Source: Fidelibacterota bacterium
GTDB lineage: Bacteria; Fidelibacterota; UBA8477; JABMPR01
Length of the DNA: 46,820 nucleotides
Assembly (NCBI GenBank): GCA_016844945.1
Contig: JAERTJ010000141.1
Location: 1-46,820 of the forward strand
Direction of reading: 5' to 3'
Position numbers and translations under genes: made by a program. Below are positions 8,518 through 21,000 of the stretch, in pieces. The first letter of the stretch is position 1; the number at the start of each line of letters is the position of its first letter. Under the pieces are notes generated by a model. That model saw only the letters and a program-made list of their open reading frames with translations. It was not told where the DNA came from and did no database searches.

Positions 8518-9064
8518 TCTAATGATCGTGATGGCGATGCTGCTCACTTTTTGTGAGGAACCAGCACCCCCTCTCAATGAGAACAGAGGGGATACAAGCT
8601 ATGTTCCTCCACCTGATGAACCGGACCCACCGGACTATCCCTGGTTAATGATTTTTGCTGATAAGCGAGACATCTTGATTTCAGAAGAAGTGAAGGTTGG
8701 GGTTCAGCTCATCGGAGCATATGAAGTGTCTGGTTTTGAAATTGTAATGAAATATGATCAGAATCGATTACGCCTGCTCCACATGAGCCGTGGGGAGATT
8801 TTGGGAGATATTAGCGATGGATGGCTTTTTACCGACGTTGATGATGTTGGTGGGGTGATAACGCTCAGGAGTTCCTTTCTGGAGGCAACTGGAAGCACTT
8901 TGGATTTCGAAGGATCAGAGCGGGTTTTCGAGCTGCAGTTTGAAGGTACCAACGCCGGCTCTGCAAATCTCGAACTCAGAATTGATGATTGCCATATTTT
9001 AGATGCTAATGGGGAAGTGATTGTGATCAAGGATTACATAGGGGATTTGATTAATGTCAGGTAA
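8498..9064 (+). CDS. Cohesin-like outer-membrane lipoprotein
   Basis: The 188-residue product begins with an unusual TTG codon. A lipoprotein signal (MRYLLISLMIVMAMLLTF) is followed by Cys19 and EEP, shared with the paralogue (CEEP.PP..EN..DT). The residue before Cys is Phe, which is atypical, since lipoboxes usually have Ala, Gly or Ser there. A Pro/Asp-rich linker (about 25-50) precedes one beta domain (about 52-188) with the cohesin pattern: 'VSGFEIVMKYDQNRLRLL', a glycine turn, 'GGVITLRSSF', 'VFELQFEG.NAGSANLEL'. Cohesins bind dockerins, and both complete giant proteins here end in dockerin-like pairs. The gene overlaps the CsgG-like gene by 20 bases and the giant gene by 11, so the three appear to form one operon. 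Anchoring a giant neighbour at the outer membrane is the inferred role. Confidence 0.82.
   Translation: MRYLLISLMIVMAMLLTFCEEPAPPLNENRGDTSYVPPPDEPDPPDYPWLMIFADKRDILISEEVKVGVQLIGAYEVSGFEIVMKYDQNRLRLLHMSRGEILGDISDGWLFTDVDDVGGVITLRSSFLEATGSTLDFEGSERVFELQFEGTNAGSANLELRIDDCHILDANGEVIVIKDYIGDLINVR
9040..9045 (+). promoter_or_regulatory. Ribosome binding site for the giant gene
   Basis: AGGGGA at 9040-9045 lies inside the lipoprotein gene, eight bases before the ATG at 9054. A G-rich site (GAGGGGG at 45907-45913) occupies the same place in the second module, six bases before ATG 45920. Confidence 0.65.
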
Positions 9065-12000
9065 GCTGTATAGATTAGTCATACTACTCAGTATACCTTT
9101 CATCCTCTTTGCAACACAAGAACCAGTCGCCTTTTATTCATTTTCAGGAGGCTCATGGGTCGACTCAAGTGGTCAGGGTAATCACGCCACTGCCTTTGGG
9201 GGGGTTAGCACAGGCGTTGATCGTTTTGGGAATATAGATGCCGCAGCCAGTTTTGATGGTGTTGATGACTATTTTACTGTAACCCATTCAGCCTCATTAC
9301 CCCAGACAGCCATCACCATGTCCTATTGGATCAAGCTGGAAACAGCCCCTGCAAATCACCACAACTACTTATCCAAGAATGAATCCTTTCAAAGCTACTT
9401 GCTACAAGTGGGGACACGTTTTGCGAGTGGCTTTTACACTGGAATCGGTGGCACCTGGTCACAGTATGAATCGGATACCGATCTGGATAATGTTGTGGGG
9501 AATTGGGCGCATTATTCGCTGACATTTGATAATGCCACCATGGATGCCAAATGCTATATCAATGGTGTGCTGATCGATTCTACACATGAATCCAATAGCG
9601 CATATTATCTACGAACATCATCAACTGATTTGTATATAGGCCGGAATAGTTCAGCCAGTGCTTACTATGTAAAAGGCTTGTTGGATGATATCCGAATTTA
9701 TGATCGCGCACTTTCTACCCACGAAGTAGACTCTCTCTACCACCTGGAGGGGTGGCCGGACTATCAACCCGTAGCCCGCTATCTGTTCTCTGGAAATACA
9801 CTCGATTCATCGGGTCATGAGTATGATGGGACTGGAAGCAACTTAGCGAGTATACCTGATCGCTTTGGCAATGAAAACTCAGCTTACTATTTCAATGGTG
9901 TCGATGCCTCTATTGATCTGGGAAATGAAGTTGGAAACGGGATTCGCACTATATCTCTCTGGTTTAACCCATCAAATGATATAGACTCAACATTACAGAG
10001 TCGGCAGTTCTTGATTGGACGCGACAGCCAGGTTCAAAATGGAGAATTTGGAATTTCCTTTTTTGGGGCCAGTACCTATTACGATGAGTTGGGTAAGCTG
10101 TCCTTCAATCGGTGGATAGAGTCAACACCTCATACCGTATACTCTGATTCTAGCTACTGGAATGCTGGCCACTGGTACCATGTGGTTGGAACCATTCATC
10201 CAGAAGATGGGATGTCCTGGTATGTAGATGGTCAGGTTCAGGCAGGTTCCAGCACCAGCACCTATGTTACCGAATCAAGATCTGATGGAACCGCCATCGG
10301 TCGCTTTGGTGATTTAGATACCAGATATTTTCATGGTGATATAGATGATGTTCACCTGTGGTCGCGAGCACTTTCAGCTCATGAAGTAGATTCCTTATAC
10401 ACAATCAATGGTTGGCCTGTACCGGCAGTACCACAAAATCTAAGGGCTGTAGCTGGAAACAACAGGATTACGCTTAGCTGGAATCCTGTTGAAGATGCGG
10501 ACCTGGCCAAGTATCGTGTTTATCGGGGAACCAGCTCGCCAGCTATAACTTTGATTGACAGTAATTTGGTCAACTCAGGTGTGGATACTCTTTTTGTGGA
10601 TAGTGGGCTTATCAATGGATTGACTTATTATTACAGGCTTGTTGCAGTTGATTCTTCGGGATTGGCCAGCGATTTTTCATCTGAGGTAAATGAAACTCCT
10701 AAAGCATTTGTAGCCTTATATCCTCTTAATGGACACGCGGAAGATCAGAGCGGAAATAATCTGGATGGTACTCTTGTTGGAGGAACTGCCGCAGCGAATC
10801 GTTTCGGGAGTGATGGGCAGGCATTGTACTTTGATGGAACCGATGACTTCATCCGTTTACCTCAAAGCACCGATTTTGATATCAACTCGACGGATCAAAA
10901 AACATTTTCTCTCTGGCTTAAGATTGACTCCACAGCAAATTCCTATTCAATCATCTCTCGCTTTTACAATACCATGTATTGGGATCCACGTTGGCTGCTT
11001 ACCTATTCGCCATCGTTGAAGCGTTTTCATGTTCAGGTCAGTGATGGTACCATGGATGATGTGAACATGCTACCGGATGAGAATACATCAGGGTTTGAAC
11101 AGTGGCATCATGTAGTGCTTACCATTGACCGCGTCCAGAACATGATGAAACTGTATCAGGACAACATTTTATTAGCCAGCCAGAGTATCAACAAGACCGG
11201 GAATTTCGCCAACACCATGTACCCTGCCATTGGTGCGTATGACCAAACCCAAAATGGGGGAGATGTCAGCGCATTTTACAAGGGTCTGATGGATGATGTC
11301 AGAATATATGCCAGTATTCTAGATGTAAATAGTATCGACTCACTCTATCATGCAAATGGCTGGCCTGCCCCCGCGTCACCTCAGGCTTTTACCGCAGAAG
11401 CCGGGAGTGAGCAAGTGATACTAACCTGGGATCCGGTTGCGGATTCTGACCTTGCTAAATACCGCATTTATCGCGGCCAATCCCTAAATTCTATTTCAAT
11501 TTATGATAGTATCACTATGGGTAGTCCTCTTGATACCTCATTCACAGATAGTGGCCTGGAAAACTATAACAGGTACTATTACTTCATCACAGCTGTTGAT
11601 GATTCTGACCTTGAAAGTGCCTCATCTGATACCATCCAAGCTCGTCCCAATGAAATTGTTACCGATGCAGATGGCAATCAGTATAACACGGTTAAGATTG
11701 GTGATCAGATCTGGATGTCCGAGAATCTGATGGTTTCCCAATACAGAAATGGGACATCCATTACCCATATCACAGATGCTGCGACCTGGGGAGCCCTGAC
11801 TTCCGAAGCCTACTGTCTATACAACAATAATGCTTCCGACGAGAGCGATACCTATGGTGCTCTATATAACTGGTATGCGGTGAATGATCGTCGCAATCTT
11901 GCTCCTGTTGGTTGGCATGTGCCTTCCGATGAAGAGTGGAAAACTCTTGAAATTCAAGTGGGTATGAATGCGCTAGATGCTGAGGGAAGCGATTGGCGTG

Positions 12001-15000
12001 GCAGTAACGAAGGTAGCAAACTAGCAGGGAATGCTAACTTATGGGATGACAGTAATTTAGAAGGTGACCCTGAATTCGGATTAACTGACTTTCAGGCTCT
12101 ACCTGGAGGGTTCCGGGGCGGTAGCAATGGTATCTTTTATGCCCAGGGAAGCTTCGCATATTTTTATACAGGTACTGAGGATAATAGCACCTCTGCGTGG
12201 TATCGAAATCTCTATAATGTAAATACTACGATCGGCCGGGATACTAGTCCACTGGGAAATGGCTTTTCCATTCGTTGCATCAAGAACGATGAGAATTATG
12301 TTGAAACTCCACGTGGTTTCGAGGCCACTGCCGGTGATGGAGAAATCCTTTTAAGCTGGGATCCTACTGGCGAAGCTGATCTGGCCAAATACCGCATTTA
12401 TCGGGGGACGGCTTCACCAGTCACAACCTTAATCGATAGTGTCTTAATCTCAGCAAGTCCCGATACTGCTTTTGTTGATCAGTCAGCTCAGAATGCAACG
12501 ACCTATTACTACCGAGTTACTGCGGTGGACAGTGCAGGAAATTCAAGTGATTATTCTGATGAGGTAAGTGCAGTGCCTACCGGTTTGGTCGCTCATTACC
12601 CCTTAACCGGAAATGCAGTTGATTCGACTGGAAACGGGTACGCCATCACCAATAATGGGGCAGTACTTACTACCGATCGATTTGGAAATACAAACTCCGC
12701 CTACTATCTGAATGGGACTGAATATCTAGCCAGTAGTTTGACAACGGAACTGGGGACCACCCTGACCTATATGGGCTGGGGGAGATCACTTAGTTCAACT
12801 CATGATCAATTTATTTGTCGAGACTCGTATATCGATGGTCCCAACCGGATGAATTTGACCCGCTTCACTGAGACTGATTTTGTGTATGCAATGGTGGATT
12901 CGGACGACAGCTGGCCCTCTGGTGGGGTAGTGGGCTCGTACTATAGACCTGCTGACAACAACTGGCATCATATTGCTGTCAGTATCAATGACGCGACCAA
13001 GGAGATGATCGGCTATTTCGATGGCGTCCCGGTTGATACAGCAATTTTCACCGCATCACAGGTAAATACACCAGGACGAGCCTGGAAAATCGGAAAACGG
13101 GATGATTACGCGCAGTATTTCAAAGGTGATGTAGACGAAATTCGATTTTACAATCGTGTGGTCACTGCAACTGAAATTGATTCACTTTTTCATTTAAATA
13201 GTTGGGATGAGGCGCCAAGGATTACTGGTGTTGAGCCTCGCGCAGCAATTCCTGGTAGCTCCGTATACCTTTATGGCGTTAACCTGGGCACTGAATCTGC
13301 AAATATGCCGGTCTATTTTAACAATAATGCAGCAAGCATAACTGCCATTCAAGACAATCGTATCACCTGTACTGTCCCAGCAAATGCAGTCGGCTTTATA
13401 GACATTTCTGTATCCTCATATGGTAGACATGACACGCTGTATAACGCATTTACGGCCCTGTCAACCAGCACCGCTTCTGGTGAATTTGGGAGTGAAAATG
13501 TAGTGAGCACAGCTGCCGATGGTGCCCGCTCGGTCTATGCCGCAGATATTGATGATGATGGTGATCTTGACCTATTCGTAGCTTCTGTGATAGATAATAC
13601 GGTAGCCTGGTTTGAGAACACCGACGGCCTGGGTACCTTTTCTTCTGAAAAGACTATTACAAATCAGGGGGGCTATCCTTACTCGGTATTTACCTCTGAC
13701 ATCGATGGGGATGGTGACCTGGATTTGTTGTACGCATCAGATTCAGGAAATAAAGTAGCCTGGTTTGAGAATACGAATGGGCTGGGGACCTTTGGTGCAG
13801 AGCAGGTCATTTCCAACACCTTGAATCGCTGTTTCACCGTGATGGCTTCCGATATTGATGGAGATGGAGATGCTGATGTGGTGTCAGCATCCTTTGACAG
13901 TGATAAGATTGTATGGTTCGAGAATGAAGATGGCCAGGGAAGTTTTGGGGGAGAGCAAGTCATCAGCACTGTAGTTGATGGACCGCGGGCAATCTATATT
14001 GCTGATCTGGATTCTGACGGGGATTTTGACCTACTATCAGCTTCTGCCTACGATGATAAGGTTGCCTGGTACCAAAATACTGATGGAATGGGGACGTTTG
14101 GATCTCAACAGGTATTAAGTGATGGTTGCGATTACGCCATTACTGTTTCAGCCGCAGATATTGATGGCGATGGTGATTTAGACGTGATCTCTGGTTCTCA
14201 CAACGATGATGTCATCTCTCTATTTAAGAATACAGATGGATCAGGTAGCTTTGGTCCCCGTACCCTTGTTTCCAACCTCACCATCCAACCGCGCTCGGTG
14301 TTTGCCGGTGATATGGATGCAGATGGGGACCTGGATCTCGTCAGTGCATCTGATGCCGATGACAAAATTGCCTGGTATGAGAACACTGATGGATCGGGCA
14401 CATTTGGACCTCAAATTGTTATTTCACTCACATCCGATGCACCAGAAAATATCAGCCTGGCTGATCTGGATGGGGATGGGGATCTGGATATTGCTGCGGC
14501 CTCTTCAGCAGATGATAAAGTTGCCTGGTATGAGAATGGTGATTTTACTGCACCTGCCACCCCTCAAAACCTGACCGTTGAGACCGGAAACAAGGAGATC
14601 ACATTAATCTGGGATCCGGTTGCAGATTCTGATCTGGCTAAGTACCAGATATATCGAGGGCAATCCAGTAATTCCATGTCATTATACTCGAGCATTACCT
14701 CAGGCAGTCCCCTTGACACCTCTTTCACTGATGGTGGATTGGAAAACTATACCGGTTACTATTACTATGTAACCGCTGTTGATGATTCAGATCTGGAAAG
14801 TGCCGCATCTGATACCATCCGAGCTATGCCCAATGAGATTGTGACCGACGTGGATGGCAATCAGTATCACACAGTGAAGATTGGTGATCAGATCTGGCTC
14901 ACAGAGAACCTTTCCGTATCCAGGTATCGCAATGGAGATGCAATCCCCAAAGTTCCTTCAGCATGGTCAGGATTGACCACGGGTGCATACTGTTTGTTCA

Positions 15001-18000
15001 ACAATGATGACAATAATCAGGATCCCTACGGATTCCTTTACAATTTTTACGCAGTTGATGACTCGCGGGGATTAGCACCTTCTGGCTACCGTGTGGCAAC
15101 AGATGATGACTGGAAACAGTTGGAGATGTTTCTGGGCATGAGTGAAGCCGATGCAAACACGACAGGTCTAAGGGGGACAACTGAGGGTGGCAGGCTCAAG
15201 GAAACTGGCACCGCGCATTGGACCAGCCCCAATACAGGTGCAACCAATGAGACCGGACTAACAATTGTTCCCGGAAGTAATCGCAATCCCAATGGGAATT
15301 TTGATCATAGCGGCCAGACTGGCTTGGGTACAAGCATTTGGACTGCTACTGAATCGAGTGCCACTACAGCTATTTGGCGAACACTCTATTACCATTACGC
15401 ACAGATTGAACGAACAACCAGCTACACAAACGTTAAAGCTGGTGGAATGTCGGTCAGGTGCCTCAAAGGTGAAAATCCAGATTTATTAGCGTACTACTCA
15501 TTCAGCGGTGATGCGGCTGATTCTAGCGGGAACGGAAGAGACGGCTCAATTCATGGTGCTGCTCTGGTAGAGGATCGATTTGGGAATTCAGCTAGCGCAT
15601 TGCAGTTTGATGGTTCAGATGATTATGTGAACACTGCTCTGGGTGTTGCAGGAGAGATCAATTTTCAGGATCCATACACCATCTCATATTGGATAAAAGA
15701 CGATATTACAGGTGACGGTAGCTCCGATCATAGTTTCCAATATGCAATATATGGAGAAAACGTAGATGGTTATCGTACGATCCACTCAGAGAAGACTCAA
15801 AATGGATATTGGAATCTGGCCCACATAAAAACTGCCAATGGGCACAGCAACGCTGCATATATCACTGATGCCAATTATGACTCCTGGTTGGAAGATGGAC
15901 TGTGGCACCATGTCGTGACCTCATCTACGGGAGGGGACGCACCAGAGTTTAGCCTATTTGTTGACAATGTTGATCGATCTACATCGCTTCAATGGGATAG
16001 AAAAGACGATATTATCCAGGATCAAATAACCAACGATTCCTTATGCATTGGCGCACAGAATAACCACGGATCAGTGGATTATTATTTTACGGGTTATCTC
16101 GATGATTTTCACTGGTACAGGAAAATACTGTCCAGCCAGGAAATAGACTCACTCTATACAGTAAATGGATGGAATTTACCTCCTGCTACTCCCCAAAACC
16201 TGGCTGCCGAGGCCGAGGATGCTCAGGTCACCCTGACCTGGAAACCTGTAGAGGTCACGGATCTAGAAAAGTACCGTATTTATCGAGGGTTATCTGAGAA
16301 TAGTCTATCCTTGTATGACAGTGTTACCAGCGGTTCACCAATTGACACATTTTTTACGAACACAGGGCTCACCAATTATACCCGCTACTATTATGCCGTC
16401 TCTGCTGTTGATGATGATAATCTAGAAAGCATCACCAGTGACACAGTGATGGGTTATCCAAATGAACCCGTGGAAGACGTTGATGGAAATATTTACTCTA
16501 CAGTGAAGATCGGTAACCAGATCTGGATGGCCGAGAACCTGAAGGTGGCCAAGTACCGGAACGGGGTTGATATACCAAATGTGACGGATGCCGGTAGCTG
16601 GCCTGGTCTCAGCAGTGGTGCACGTTGTATCTATGATAATAACGCGGGCAATCTGGACGTTTATGGGTCTCTCTACAACTGGTTTGCAGTGGAAGACTCA
16701 AGGAATATTGCCCCTGACGGGTGGCGGGTACCATCGGATGAAGACTGGAAAATTCTGGAGATGACCCTGGGGATGTCCCAGGCACAGGCAGATGACGTTA
16801 CCTACAGGGGATCGGATGAGGGCAGTAAGGTTGCATACGGTGCGGAGCTCTGGTTGGATGGCAACCTAGAAACGAACTCGTCATTCGGCACGACCAATTT
16901 TGCCGCGGTGCCGGGTGGACATCGTGATTTTGCCGGCGGCAGCTATGACAGCAAGAGCGGCTATGCTTATTTCTGGTCTTCAACGGAGAGCGGCAGTGGA
17001 ACTGCCTGGAGCAGGTATCTCAGTTACAATAACTCTGGGATCGGTCGGGGCGATCCCGATGGGTATAACGGATTCTCCATCCGTTGTCTGAAAGGTGAGG
17101 AAAGCGATCTCGTGGCTTACTATCCCTTCACTGGCAACACGGTTGATTCAAGTGGGAATGGATATAATGGAACCGCTAATGGAGCGAGTCTTACTTTTGA
17201 TAGATTTGGGAATACGGATGCTGCCTACAGCTTTGATGGAACCGATGACTACATCAACTTATCGTCCCATCTTTCCTCCCTTGCACTTAACTCAGGATCC
17301 CTTGTCTATTGGTTCAAGACTGAAGCAGAGGGACCCATTCTGGGCACAGGAGACTTGAATGGTAGCGCAGAGAACACAGCCTATGCCTGGGTGGGGAATA
17401 ATAGTGGTTCGTATACTGATGAAAGTAGCAGCTTTCTTCATGGAACTGATCTTGCCATGTATATCAGAAAGGGAGAAGACTACTACACCGACAATAGATG
17501 GCATCAGGTTGTTGTCGTTTCAGATGGAATAGCAAATACAACCTATATGGATGGTGTTGAGGCGAGTCTAACCTACAGGAGTGGAAGCAATACCACCACA
17601 AATGCCTTCCTTGCTGTTCCAGTACAAAATGCGTTGTTTCTGGGGAGAACTTCACACTCTTACGAGTATTATTTCACTGGGTCTCTGGATGAAATTCGTA
17701 TGTATAGCAAATCGCTTACCCCATCTGAAGTTGATTCTCTATACCACCTCAACGGCTGGCAAACTGTCACTGACATTGATGGGAATACATACCCAACAGT
17801 TACTATTGGCAATCAGACCTGGATGGCTGAGAACTTAAAAGTCACAAAGTATCGCAATGGTGATGCGGTTGCTAAGGTCACAGACAATACTGACTGGAGT
17901 AACCTTACCACAGGTGCCTATTCCAATTACAATAATGTTGATTCCAATGCTGGTACGTACGGAAGTCTGTACAACTGGTATGCGCTTGATGACTCCAGGA

Positions 18001-21000
18001 ATCTCGCACCTGAAGGGTGGCATATTCCAAGTGATGATGAGTGGAAGGAATTGGAAGTTTACATCGGACTGAGCCAATCTGACGCGGATGGAAGTGGGTG
18101 GCGTGGATCAACTGAGGGTGGAGCACTCAAAGAGGCTGGAACAGGTCACTGGACCAGTCCCAATAGTGGTGCTACAAATAGCAGCAGATTTACGGCATTA
18201 CCCGCAGGACATCGCAGTATCGCTGGTGTGTATTCAACCCTGGGAGATTTGAGCTATTTCTGGACCGGTTCAGAAGCCAATAGTAATTATGCATGGATGC
18301 ATGCGCTGGAGTATAGTCATTCACAAATTGGTCGGGATAGCAACAATTTAAAAACCACAGGGTTTTCAATCCGCTGTGTGAAAAACGCTCCAAGTTATGT
18401 GGAAATACCACGCAACCTTGACGGGACAGAGGGTAATGGCCAGGTTACTCTGGACTGGGATGACACCGGTGAATCTGATTTATCCAAATATCGAATTTAT
18501 CGCGGTACCAGTTCTGGTTCATACACCCTGATTGATAGTGTTACAAATGGTAGCCCCATAACATCTGCCTATACCGATAATGGTGCTACGAATGGCACGA
18601 CCTATTATTACACAGTAAAAGCTATAGATGCAGACGGAAATGCCAGTGCATATTCCAATGAAGTTTCAGCGATGCCCTTTGATATGGTAGCACACTATCC
18701 TTTTAATGGCGATGCGTCTGATGAGAGCGGACATGGGAATGATGGATTGGTAGTGGGACATGAACCCTCGTCAATCACTGACAGATTCGAAGCTGCAAAT
18801 TCTGCCTATGAGACCAATGGAACAGATCAGTGGGTGGAAATTCCCGATGACGATGCCATAGATATTAATCAAGGTAGTATTTCAATTTGGGTTAATACAA
18901 CGCTTGATTACTCAAGCGCGCTACAAAGCAATGACTATTTTCTATTAAAACAGGTGCCCAGTGGAACCTCAACGCTTGCACTACTATTTCCTGGATCTGC
19001 CAATCAAGTTGGGTCTTTTGGCAATGTCCAGTTCTGGATTCGAAATGCTGATGGATCAACGAGTGTCCAATTAAACTCAACTTCAGCCCTGAATGACGGG
19101 ATCTGGCATCATGTTGTCATAGCATGGGGGACAGCAGGTGGGATGTCCTTATATGTAGACGGGCAATTAGAGAATTCCGATGTTTACACTGGATGGTGGG
19201 ATGGAAACGATAGTCCGCTTTGGATTGGAAGTTCAAACAACAATACAGGATCTTATGCAGGAAAATTAGATGACGTTCGAGTGTATAGTCGATACCTCAG
19301 CACATCTGAAGTCGATTCACTCTACCACTTGAATGGCTGGCCAGCACCCACGGTGCCCCAAAACCTGGCTGCCGAGGCGGGAAATGGCCAGGTCACTTTG
19401 ACCTGGGATGTCGTATCAGATTCAGATCTGGCAAAATACCGTATTTATCGGGGGCTGACAGAAAACAACCTGAGTCTCTATGACAGCATCACCACTGGAT
19501 CGCCCATTGACACTTCCTTCACAGACAGTGGATTGGACAATTATACCCGCTATTACTACAGCCTTCGAGCTGTGGATGATGTGGGTCTTACTAGCGCTTT
19601 CAGTGATACGATCATGGCCTACCCCAATGCGCCCGTTGTGGATATTGATGGCAACTCCTACCCAACAGTGAAGATCGGTGAGCAGATCTGGATGGCCGAG
19701 AACCTGAAGGTGACAAAATACAGGAACGGGGATGACATCCCTGATATTTCAGACGACTCAGCCTGGTCTGGACTGTCAAACGGAGCACTGTGTGCCTACG
19801 ATAACAGTGCTCTCAATGCCCAAACTTCTGGTCTCCTTTACAATTGGTATTCAGTCAGTGATTCTCGGGACATTGCACCTGCGGGCTGGAGAATTCCGTC
19901 TGATGAGGACTGGAAGGCACTTGAGGTAGAGCTCGGCATGAGTGTGGGTACCGCAGATGGTGTTGACTGGAGAGGAACAGACCAGGGACTGCAGCTGAAA
20001 GCAGAGACCAGCTGGAATTCCGACGGAAATGGTACAAATAGCAGTGGCTATAGCGGTCTTGCAGCTGGATATCGATTAGGGGCTGATGGTGATTTTAAAC
20101 TCATGGGGAACAATGCTTCATTCTGGAGCTCATCATCCCAACCCGATAGTGCCTGGGCTCGAAAGCTTAACTATGGAAATGATGCGGTTAGAAGACTTTA
20201 TAGTTCAAAGGAAGATGGGTTCTCCCTCCGCTGCTTGAAAGGTGAAACCCCTGACCTGGTTGCCTACTATCCCTTTACGGGGAATGCTTCAGACTCAAGT
20301 GGGAATGGGATCGATGGAACGAATTATGGTGCCACTCTTGTTGAAGACCGATTTGGGGCCGCGGGTGCTGCCTACAGTTTCGATGGTTCAACTAGTTATA
20401 TCGCGCTTCCTAATTCAAATGAATTCAAAAATATCAATGATGAAATATCTATAGGTTTATGGATAAAGAAGGGAGAATCTGATCTTGGCAATCAGATTCT
20501 ACTCGGGAGAAGGACATCAGCAGATTCTGGTCAACATTTCATGGTGCAGACAAAAACGGTTTACGGCCCCGTTTTTAGTTGTTCAGGTGTAGGAGCACCC
20601 TCTCCTTTTTACTCCACGATGGTGCCTGTTGAAAATGCTTACAGTCTGATCAACGATGGGGATTGGCATCTTGTGTTTATCACGCACCGCTATGGTACCA
20701 CTTCCGAATCAAAAATTACTATTGATGGAGTTGAGATTGATCATCAGTGGTTGTTTTTTGAACCTAACTATCCTGCTGTTACAATAGAAGAACCAGTTTC
20801 TATTGGTAAGCAATTCCATTTTTCATCCGCTGGTTATAGCAATGCATCTATTGATGACATTCAAATATATAATACAACTCTGCTAGTCTCTGAAATCGAC
20901 TCGCTTTACCACTTAAATGGCTGGCCAGGAAATAATATTCCCCACGAAGAATTTGCCGATGATTTTGAGGATAACGATATTTCTGACTGGACAACGATTT

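Noticed and set aside
13679..13969. Minus-strand ORF containing 'ILSLSKDAD', like the dispersed repeat
   Set aside because: It is simply antisense to the FG-GAP motif SFDSDKIVWF. The inverted-pair structure and the GTCATCCTGAGC core are absent.
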